Virus record (IMG/VR): IMGVR_UViG_3300027906_000037
Span: 1 to 43,802 of that record
Direction: 5' to 3' (one strand)
From: a virus
DNA length: 43,802 nt
The notes under the pieces were generated by a model. The model was not told where the DNA came from. It ran no database searches and worked only from the letters and a program-made list of their open reading frames with translations. This document shows, in pieces, positions 37,250 to 43,362 of this stretch; positions within the stretch are counted from its first letter, which is position 1; each line of letters begins with the position of its first letter. Made by a program: the position numbers and the translations under genes.

Positions 37250-38141
37250 AAGGGCCCTCGGCCGCTGCTGGTCTAATGATGACGAACACCAGTTTCATTG
37301 TCCAAAGTGTGACCACCGTAAACTTAAATTATCAATCAACATAGACAAAGACGTATTTAAGTGTTGGATATGTGATTATTCCGGCACAAAGATATCTCCA
37401 CTTATTCGCAGGTTCGCACCGGCTTACTATGCAGATTGGCGCAGCCTCGCAGGTGAAGTGGATCTCTCAAAATATGACGTTATCTTCGCAGACCATACAC
37501 CAGAGCCCCCACAGATCATTGACCTGCCAGAGAACTTCCAAACTTTGACCGGCAAAAAAACAAGCATAAAGAGGCGGCCCCTTAATTATCTTTATTCTCG
37601 CGGATTCACAGATAGAGATATACTAACTTGGAAGATTGGCTTTTGTAATTATGGAGAATATCAGGATAGGGTTATCATTCCTAGTTTTGATGACGATGGC
37701 AACGCCAACTTCTTTGTGGCGAGGTCATATACAGACGACTGGATGAAATACAAGAATCCAAGAGTCAGCAAGGATATTATCTTCAATGACTTAAACATCG
37801 ACTGGGACGATGATGTGATATTAGTCGAGGGTGTGTTCGATGCAATGAAGTGCAAGAACGCTGTGCCACTACTTGGCTCGACCCTGAGAGAGACTTCAAG
37901 GCTGTTCCAAAAGATATGTGAACGCAAATCGGATATATACTTAGCCTTGGATGAAGATGTCAAGGGAAAAGAGTTCGGGATAGCAAAGAAATTAAGAGAG
38001 TACGGAATCAGGGTTAGATCTATTGACGTCAGCGGCTATTCAGATGTTGGAGAGATGCCACAAAAGGTGGTAGAACAGCGAAAATTAAATGCGGACATTG
38101 TTTCGGATTTAGACTATTTACATTATAAACTTGACTTTTAA
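37224..38141 (+). CDS. DNA primase (CHC2 zinc finger plus TOPRIM)
   Basis: The 305-residue protein starts at TTG and overlaps the resolvase by 26 nt. A four-cysteine zinc ribbon is formed by C26, C29, C47 and C50 (FHCPKCD and FKCWICDYSG). A linker leads to RPLNYLYSRGFTDRDILTWK, typical of the DnaG core entrance. The TOPRIM domain has E202 in VILVEGVFDAMK and the acidic pair D243/D245 in LALDEDVKG, which bind the catalytic metals. No helicase domain follows, so it is a stand-alone primase of the gp61 type, and the replicative helicase must lie elsewhere. It makes RNA primers for lagging-strand synthesis. Confidence 0.87.
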   Translation: MSEKLKLLKRALGRCWSNDDEHQFHCPKCDHRKLKLSINIDKDVFKCWICDYSGTKISPLIRRFAPAYYADWRSLAGEVDLSKYDVIFADHTPEPPQIIDLPENFQTLTGKKTSIKRRPLNYLYSRGFTDRDILTWKIGFCNYGEYQDRVIIPSFDDDGNANFFVARSYTDDWMKYKNPRVSKDIIFNDLNIDWDDDVILVEGVFDAMKCKNAVPLLGSTLRETSRLFQKICERKSDIYLALDEDVKGKEFGIAKKLREYGIRVRSIDVSGYSDVGEMPQKVVEQRKLNADIVSDLDYLHYKLDF

Positions 38142-38145
38142 GGAG
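38140..38145 (+). promoter_or_regulatory. Ribosome site that decides the ATG 38152 start
   Basis: AAGGAG overlaps the primase stop codon and stands six bases before ATG 38152. This makes that ATG, not the TTG at 38131, the start of the small gene. Confidence 0.7.
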
Positions 38146-38151
38146 ATCAAA

Positions 38152-38322
38152 ATGGAAATCACAAAAAGAAGACTAAAGGAAATCATTGCAGAAGAAATGA
38201 ATCACTTAGCAGAGACAGGCGATCTTAATATGATCACCGAAGCAGAAAAGAAGGCATTCGCCATTATACTTGAAAAGCTTACTCCAAAGCAATTGGAAGA
38301 GATAGGCCTTAAAAGGGTTTGA
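38152..38322 (+). CDS. Small protein with capsid-targeting-like N-terminus
   Basis: With the ATG chosen by the AAGGAG site, the product has 56 residues: an N-terminal helix MEITKRRLKEIIAEEMNHL, an acidic middle, and an amphipathic end (KAFAIILEKLTPKQLEEIGL). It has no membrane segment or cysteine. The front resembles the MKTYQEFIAE targeting peptide of T4 internal proteins, with IAE fitting the (L/I)-x-E cleavage rule of the T4 prohead protease. The next gene begins with the same kind of peptide. A packaged, ejected protein is therefore possible, but this is inference. It could equally be a small regulatory protein. Confidence 0.68.
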   Translation: MEITKRRLKEIIAEEMNHLAETGDLNMITEAEKKAFAIILEKLTPKQLEEIGLKRV

Positions 38323-38323
38323 T

Positions 38324-38767
38324 ATGAAAAAATCAGAACTCATTAAGATTATAAAAGAAGAGGCAGACTTTGTGCTAAAGGAGCTCTACATGGTGGATAG
38401 CCCAGTGGAAATTGGAGCACAAGCAAACCTTCAGACTGCCTTGAAGTCCAAAAACAAACAAAAAATTGAAAGAGCAATTGAACATATCAAGAGCCTTGGC
38501 CAAGGCCAGGGCACGGTTTCATCTGCCGCCCTTGCTATAGCTGGCGCGCTCACTGGTGCCACTGCAGCAGAGGCCTTATTTGCAATCAAGCTAGCGCTTC
38601 AGGATATGTCTACAATGGCATTCATGAGAATTTACAAACTCTTGCCAGCAGGCATTCAAAACACTCTCTTCACATCAGTCCGCGATTCAATCTCGTCAAC
38701 CGGCAAGGGAGGCGATGCAATGCGTCAGGTGTTCATCGAAATGTCGAAAATCCTCCAAAAAACTTGA
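38324..38767 (+). CDS. Small protein with Ala/Gly-rich hydrophobic core and capsid-targeting-like N-terminus
   Basis: The ATG follows the previous stop by one base. The 147-residue product starts MKKSELIKIIKEEADFVLKE, again with an (I/L)-x-E site (IKE) after about ten basic/hydrophobic residues. Residues about 62-95 form an Ala/Gly-rich hydrophobic stretch (SSAALAIAGALTGATAAEAL) that could insert into a membrane or act as an oligomer helix. The rest is helical. The combination of targeting-like peptide and membrane-active segment would suit a protein carried in the head and ejected with the DNA. No homologue is recognised. The stop codon overlaps the -35 element of the next promoter. Confidence 0.68.
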   Translation: MKKSELIKIIKEEADFVLKELYMVDSPVEIGAQANLQTALKSKNKQKIERAIEHIKSLGQGQGTVSSAALAIAGALTGATAAEALFAIKLALQDMSTMAFMRIYKLLPAGIQNTLFTSVRDSISSTGKGGDAMRQVFIEMSKILQKT

Positions 38768-38792
38768 CACCCCCACCAAACCCTGCTATACT
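38764..38792 (+). promoter_or_regulatory. Near-consensus sigma70 promoter with extended -10
   Basis: TTGACA (38764-38769) is a perfect -35. After exactly 17 nt comes TATACT (38787-38792), five of six -10 bases, preceded by TGC, an extended -10 (TGn). Transcription would start near 38799, about 23 nt before the ATG of the recombination nuclease. The -35 overlaps the upstream stop codon. This is the strongest promoter seen in the window and points to host-polymerase, early or middle expression of the nuclease. Confidence 0.82.
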
Positions 38793-38822
38793 TAGAACAT
38801 AACAATTATTCATGGAGAATAA

Positions 38823-41800
38823 ATGAGATTTGCTCATATTGCGGATACACACATCCGAAATCTAAAATATCACTTCGAATACAAAGAAGTATTCAAACAA
38901 TTATATAAATCACTAAAAGAAGAGAAAGTAGACTACATTATCCACTGCGGAGACATCGCGCACACCAAGACACAAATCTCTCCAGAGTTTGTGGATATGT
39001 GCAGAGACTTCTTTCAAAACCTTGCGGCCATTGCACCAACCTATATCATCCTAGGTAATCACGACGGCAACCTTCGCAACGGCTCTAGGCAAGACGCTCT
39101 TTCGCCTATTGCAAAGGCAATCAGTGACCCAAACCTCATCCTGTTGAAAAACGCCGGCGAGACAAAAATTAACGACAAGTTTTGTTTAAATGTTTTATCT
39201 GTATTTGATGAGGAAAACTGGACTGAACCAACAGACTACAGCCTAATTAACATAGCATTATATCACGGCGCTATTGATAAATCTAAAACAGACAGCAACT
39301 GGACACTAGGCGGCGACCATAGTATCGAAATTTTTGAAGAGTTTGATTTTGCTTTTCTTGGGGACATACACAAAACACAACAACTAGATAAGGAAGGTCG
39401 AATCTGGTATGCTGGTTCCACAGTTCAACAAAATTTTGGTGAGTCACTGGACAAGGGCTACCTCCTATGGGATATTGAAGATAGGGATAATTTTTCCAAC
39501 AGGCTCATTACCTTTAATAATCCAAAACCTTTCATTACTCTTACTTTAAGCGAGAAGGGTAACTTACCCAGGCATAAACCACCAGAAGGGGCCCGCCTCA
39601 GAATTGTATCAGAAAGTAATGTATCATTAGACAAAGTGCGAAAAGCAGTTGATATTGCAAAATTCAAATACAATCCTGAATCAGTAACTTATCTTAACAG
39701 GGCAGCCGGCAAACAAATTAAGGTCGCTGCCCCTGAAGGTTTAGAAAAGCAAGACTTACGGGATTTAAAGACTCAAGAGACTCTGATGGCTGAGTATTTA
39801 AAAGAATACGAAGCATCACCAGAGGTACTTGAAAGGGTTTACGAATTAAATAAAGAGTTTAATAAACAAATCGAAGAGAACGAAGACGTCATGAGAAATG
39901 TTAACTGGTCCCTGCAGAATTTAGAGTGGGATAATCTTTTTAACTATGCGGAAGGCAACTCTATTGATTTTACTAAGCTTGAAGGGATTGTTGGCATCTT
40001 TGGAAAGAATTACTCAGGCAAGTCTTCTATTGTAGATACTTTGCTTTATTCTATGTACAACTCTACTTCTAAATCTATTCGAAAGAACCTAAATATTATT
40101 AATCAAAATAAGGATGAATGCACCGCGACAGCAACAATCAAAATAGACGGAACAAACTACATCATTGAGCGCAAGTCAAACAAATACATAAAGCGCTTAA
40201 AAGGGGTTGAAACCCAAGAAGCAACAACTGACCTAGAATTCTATTCAGAAGATACTATAGGTAACCACACAGGCTTAAATGGTACATCAAGGCAAGACAC
40301 AGACAAAAACGTGAGAAAATACTTTGGAACTCTTCCAGACTTTCTAGCAACATCTATGGCTTCTCAGTTGGATTCTTTGTCATTTATTAATGAGGGTTCG
40401 ACCAAGAGGAAAGAGTTTCTTGCAAAGTTTTTGGATCTAGAGATTTTTGATAAGAAATTCAAAATGGCAAAAGAAGCTTCAGCTGAAATAAAGGTAGCTT
40501 TGAAGCGCCTAGAGGGTATTGACTTTAACACAAACATCAAAACAATCAAATCAGAAATCACAAGAGGTGAAATTGCTATTGAAAAAAACAAGGCAATTTG
40601 TGCTTCTTTGAAAGAAGAATTATCTACATTAGAGGATGGGGTTTTAAATTTAAAAGAAAAAATCGATTCAGTTCCAGCTGAAATTATTGATCCGGTCATG
40701 ACGGCTCAGAAAATTTCGAAAAAAGAAAAAACCATTCTCGAAATAAATGCAAGAAAAACTGAAGCACAAAAAAACATCAGCGAAAACAAAGCAAAGTATC
40801 AAAAAATTGAAGATTTCTTAAAAGATTTTGAAATTGAAAAATATAAAAAGAAGAAGGATTCATTTGCAGAAACCAAAGAAGAAATAAACAGCTTAATAGT
40901 AAAATTAAGAACCTTGTCAGAACAAAAAACTTTACTTGTTATTGAGCAGGGCAAATTATGTAGCAGTTGCATTCCATTAATTGGCTCGACCGTCGACGAA
41001 AAATCAGGAGAGATAGCTTCAGTGTCCAAACAAATCAATGCAATCGGCCAAGCACACTCGCACGAGGAACAAAGAAAAGTAAGCGACTATATAGATAACT
41101 ATAATTCTCTAATTGAAAAAAGAGATAACTTAGCCAATTCTATAACAACCAGTAGCCTGATCATCGAGCGCGCCGACAGTTTGTTGTTCAAAGAGCAGGT
41201 TGAATTAGATGCTCTAAGAGGTAAAGCAACAGAATATGAAGATAATAGAGACGCAATTGAGAATCTAAAGCAACTTATAGCAAATAAAGACTCGCTAAAA
41301 AGAGACGTTAAAGACAAGGAGTGTGAATTAACTAATTGCAATCAAAAAATTATGCAACTTCATAAAAAGCATGGCTCTTCTGAGCAAAAACTACTACACC
41401 TACAACAACAGCACAAAGAATTTCAACAATTAGAACAGGACTTTGCTGCATATCATCTTTTCATGGTATGTTGTCATCCTAACGGAGTCTCTTATGAAAT
41501 TATTAAGGAAAGATTGCCTTACATAAACCAAGAGATTTCAAAGATTTTAACAAACATTGTTGATTTCGAAGTGTTTATTTCCAACAATGAGGACAAGCTT
41601 GATATTTTTATCAAACACCCAAGCCATGATCCTCGGCCACTAGAAATGGGTTCCGGAGCGGAAAAGACAATCGCCAGCATGGCCATCAGGCTAGCGTTCT
41701 TAACAGTGTCAAGTTTACCAAAGTCTGATCTATTTATATTAGACGAGCCAGGGACTGCTCTCGATGAAGAAAATATGGAAGGTTTTGTGCGCATACTGGA

Positions 41801-41921
41801 TATGATAAAGGGGTATTTCAAAACAGTGCTCCTTATTTCACATTTAGATAGCCTTAAAGATTGTGTAGACATGCAAATCAATATCGAGAAAAGAAATGGT
41901 TACGCATACGTGAATATTTAG
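38823..41921 (+). CDS. Single-chain Mre11-Rad50 (SbcD-SbcC, gp47-gp46) recombination nuclease
   Basis: The 1,032-residue protein joins two subunits that are separate in T4 and in bacteria. Residues 1-340 are the metallophosphoesterase: D8/H10 (IADTHI), D44 (CGDIAH), N79-H80-D81 (ILGNHD), H148 (LYHGAI) and GDIH 180-183, then WYAGSTVQQNFGE. From about 380 comes the SMC-type ATPase: Walker A GKNYSGKSS (394-402), long coiled-coil arms, a zinc hook C713-S-S-C716, the signature MGSGAEK (942-948) and Walker B LFILDEP with D974/E975. The complex resects DNA ends to start recombination-dependent replication and may help degrade host DNA. All key residues of both halves are present. It has its own sigma70-type promoter. 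Confidence 0.93.
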   Translation: MRFAHIADTHIRNLKYHFEYKEVFKQLYKSLKEEKVDYIIHCGDIAHTKTQISPEFVDMCRDFFQNLAAIAPTYIILGNHDGNLRNGSRQDALSPIAKAISDPNLILLKNAGETKINDKFCLNVLSVFDEENWTEPTDYSLINIALYHGAIDKSKTDSNWTLGGDHSIEIFEEFDFAFLGDIHKTQQLDKEGRIWYAGSTVQQNFGESLDKGYLLWDIEDRDNFSNRLITFNNPKPFITLTLSEKGNLPRHKPPEGARLRIVSESNVSLDKVRKAVDIAKFKYNPESVTYLNRAAGKQIKVAAPEGLEKQDLRDLKTQETLMAEYLKEYEASPEVLERVYELNKEFNKQIEENEDVMRNVNWSLQNLEWDNLFNYAEGNSIDFTKLEGIVGIFGKNYSGKSSIVDTLLYSMYNSTSKSIRKNLNIINQNKDECTATATIKIDGTNYIIERKSNKYIKRLKGVETQEATTDLEFYSEDTIGNHTGLNGTSRQDTDKNVRKYFGTLPDFLATSMASQLDSLSFINEGSTKRKEFLAKFLDLEIFDKKFKMAKEASAEIKVALKRLEGIDFNTNIKTIKSEITRGEIAIEKNKAICASLKEELSTLEDGVLNLKEKIDSVPAEIIDPVMTAQKISKKEKTILEINARKTEAQKNISENKAKYQKIEDFLKDFEIEKYKKKKDSFAETKEEINSLIVKLRTLSEQKTLLVIEQGKLCSSCIPLIGSTVDEKSGEIASVSKQINAIGQAHSHEEQRKVSDYIDNYNSLIEKRDNLANSITTSSLIIERADSLLFKEQVELDALRGKATEYEDNRDAIENLKQLIANKDSLKRDVKDKECELTNCNQKIMQLHKKHGSSEQKLLHLQQQHKEFQQLEQDFAAYHLFMVCCHPNGVSYEIIKERLPYINQEISKILTNIVDFEVFISNNEDKLDIFIKHPSHDPRPLEMGSGAEKTIASMAIRLAFLTVSSLPKSDLFILDEPGTALDEENMEGFVRILDMIKGYFKTVLLISHLDSLKDCVDMQINIEKRNGYAYVNI

Positions 41922-41923
41922 GA

Positions 41924-41930
41924 TAGGAGG
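41924..41930 (+). promoter_or_regulatory. Strong Shine-Dalgarno sequence for the holin-like gene
   Basis: TAGGAGG sits four bases before ATG 41935 and seven before GTG 41938. The near-perfect match points to strong translation; GTG 41938 could be a second start, shortening the protein by one residue. Confidence 0.6.
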
Positions 41931-41934
41931 ATTT

Positions 41935-42141
41935 ATGGTGGCACAAATAAAAGCATTCGCTGACAAATATACAGAAAAATTTATATCAAGAAAATTCTTG
42001 GCATGGTTGACAGCCACAGCACTGTGTGCATACGGAACTGTAACTAGCGATAATTGGACAGCAATTACATTAGCGTATATTGGAACGCAAGCTCTAGTAG
42101 ACATGGCGGTTCAATGGAAACATGGACCCACAAGCCTATGA
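41935..42141 (+). CDS. Small holin-like membrane protein
   Basis: This 68-residue protein has a charged amphipathic N-terminus (IKAFADKYTEKFISRKF), a first hydrophobic segment at about 20-36 (FLAWLTATALCAYGTV) and a second at about 41-61 (WTAITLAYIGTQALVDMA), with a short charged tail. Size, two membrane helices and position just ahead of spanin-like genes match small phage holins, which permeabilise the inner membrane at lysis. Because of its small size the family cannot be named. The stop overlaps the ATG of the next gene (ATGA), so the two are probably coupled. Another small membrane protein is possible. Confidence 0.6.
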   Translation: MVAQIKAFADKYTEKFISRKFLAWLTATALCAYGTVTSDNWTAITLAYIGTQALVDMAVQWKHGPTSL

Positions 42142-42542
42142 CTTGGATACTTTTTAAGTCTTCGGTTTCAAAATTGTGGATATGGCTTAAGGAACACTGG
42201 CAGTTACCCTTTCTATTCGTATGGACTGTTTTTGTTTATATCTTTACAAGAAGGAATACAGATGCTGTTGTCGAAGTTTTGAACGCGAAAAAGAAATCTT
42301 ATGAAAAGCAAATAAAAGAGTTAAAAAATAGGCACAAAAATGAGATCATAGAGAGAGATAATTTGATAAAACAATATCACAAAACCGTCGACGCAATAGA
42401 AAAGAAATATAAAGAACAAGAGAGAATTTTGTCCTCGCGAGAGAAAAAGAGAATAAAAGAGATAGTAAAAAAATCGAAAGGAGAACCCAGTGTTATTAAG
42501 ACAGAGATTGAAAAAAGCTTTGGCTTTGTTTATGTTGATTAG
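42138..42542 (+). CDS. Membrane-anchored coiled-coil protein, i-spanin-like
   Basis: The open frame extends upstream to TTG 42054, but ATG 42138 overlaps the holin stop as ATGA and is preferred; ATG 42114 is an alternative. The 134-residue product has one membrane helix at about 21-37 (WQLPFLFVWTVFVYIFT), then about 80 residues of Lys/Glu-rich coiled coil (KKKSYEKQIKELKNRHKNEI). This is the layout of inner-membrane spanins (Rz-like), which with an outer-membrane partner fuse the two membranes at the end of lysis. The 3' end overlaps the next gene by 53 nt in another frame, as in some Rz/Rz1 pairs. There is no sequence family match by eye. Confidence 0.6.
   Translation: MTWILFKSSVSKLWIWLKEHWQLPFLFVWTVFVYIFTRRNTDAVVEVLNAKKKSYEKQIKELKNRHKNEIIERDNLIKQYHKTVDAIEKKYKEQERILSSREKKRIKEIVKKSKGEPSVIKTEIEKSFGFVYVD
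42477..42483 (+). promoter_or_regulatory. Shine-Dalgarno sequence fixing the GTG 42490 start
   Basis: AAAGGAG lies six bases before GTG 42490, inside the upstream spanin-like gene. It supports GTG as the genuine start of the overlapping gene and the complete signal peptide that follows. Confidence 0.65.
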
Positions 42543-42942
42543 TTTCGCACCAACTGTTATATATGCACAAGAAGACTCGGGTAAATTTGCTAGAGTTTTA
42601 AAAGAGACTCCGGCTCCTTTTGACGCTTGGTGTTTTGACGACACCGCTATGGCAAAGATTCAAGCGTCTGCAGAATTTGAGGAAGAAAGGTGCCAGCTCA
42701 AGATTCGGAGCCTAGTTGAAAAGGAGAGGGCAGCACACTCACTAGAAGTTGATAACCTCCAGCTAAGACTCGCTACCACGCAGGAAGAGGCAAAAAACAT
42801 TATATCGATAAAAAACGATGAAATAGCGTTATTGGAGAAAGCAGCTCTCAAGAGGCCAAACGATTATGTATTCTGGTGGGCCACTGGCGGATTCATAACT
42901 GGCGCCGCAACTGTTTTGGGAATATTTTTTTTGGTTAAGTAA
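42490..42942 (+). CDS. Periplasmic coiled-coil protein with signal peptide and C-terminal anchor (spanin-like)
   Basis: The GTG start gives a signal peptide, residues 1-26 (basic MLLRQRLKK, hydrophobic ALALFMLISF, and a VIYA-QE signal peptidase I site). The mature part contains APFDAWCFDD with C48, then C68, and an acidic/basic coiled coil (about 60-118). Residues 126-149 form a C-terminal membrane helix (YVFWWATGGFITGAATVLGI). There is no lipobox. A cleaved N-terminus plus C-terminal anchor resembles a unimolecular spanin apart from the missing lipid site. It overlaps the upstream membrane coiled-coil gene by 53 nt, and the next gene starts directly after its stop. A membrane-fusion role in lysis is likely but not proven. 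Confidence 0.58.
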   Translation: MLLRQRLKKALALFMLISFAPTVIYAQEDSGKFARVLKETPAPFDAWCFDDTAMAKIQASAEFEEERCQLKIRSLVEKERAAHSLEVDNLQLRLATTQEEAKNIISIKNDEIALLEKAALKRPNDYVFWWATGGFITGAATVLGIFFLVK

Positions 42943-43314
42943 ATGAAAGAGCAAGATTTAAACCATATAGCAAAATTAGAAAAAGCAATAAAAGAAAAAT
43001 ATGGTGACGAAGCAATACGGAACCCCAAGAGTGGCTGGGATAAAGAAAAAGAAAAGAAATATTTGAAAGACTTAAAGTCTTTTTACGAAAAGATAAAGAA
43101 AACAAAAGAAGTAGAAAACCATGGAGGTTTTCTACTGAAGGATTCGACAAAACAATCAAAAGAAAGTAGGATTTGTCCTGAGTGTGACTCATACTCTTTC
43201 GATTTAAGAGATGATATCTACATGATAAAGTTTAAATGCTGCCTCCAGTGTTATGTTAAATATGTTCATGGGCGCGAAGAACGATGGAATTCCGGCTGGA
43301 GACCGGATAGCTGA
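42943..43314 (+). CDS. Small zinc-ribbon protein
   Basis: The ATG abuts the previous stop. The 123-residue protein has a Lys/Glu-rich helical first half (KLEKAIKEKYGDEAIRNP) and a C-terminal zinc ribbon built from C78 and C81 (RICPECDSYS) and C100 and C103 within FKCCLQCYVKY; C99 is an extra cysteine. It ends with a Trp/Arg motif (EERWNSGWRPDS). Zinc ribbons of this size bind nucleic acid or proteins, and small versions are frequent in large phages. Its place after the lysis cluster gives no clear role. Confidence 0.7.
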   Translation: MKEQDLNHIAKLEKAIKEKYGDEAIRNPKSGWDKEKEKKYLKDLKSFYEKIKKTKEVENHGGFLLKDSTKQSKESRICPECDSYSFDLRDDIYMIKFKCCLQCYVKYVHGREERWNSGWRPDS

Positions 43315-43316
43315 CT

Positions 43317-43343
43317 AATTACTACTAGTAAGGCAATTACTAC
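43317..43343 (+). repeat. Direct and inverted repeats upstream of the last gene
   Basis: AATTACTAC occurs at 43317-43325 and again at 43335-43343, 18 nt apart start to start. The first copy is part of an inverted repeat TTACTA-C-TAGTAA (43319-43331). They lie in the 48-nt gap before ATG 43363 and may be a regulator-binding site. The rest of the gap has only the AGAGGAAA ribosome site. Confidence 0.4.
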
Positions 43344-43362
43344 ACAAAGAGGAAATTATACA

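Noticed and set aside
42054-42137. TTG 42054 as start of the spanin-like gene
   Set aside because: It would add 28 residues of low-quality sequence overlapping the holin gene; ATG 42138 in an ATGA overlap is the simpler start.
43291-43307. TCCGG/CCGGA hairpin near the end of the zinc-ribbon gene as a terminator
   Set aside because: Only five base pairs, inside the coding frame, and not followed by a run of T.
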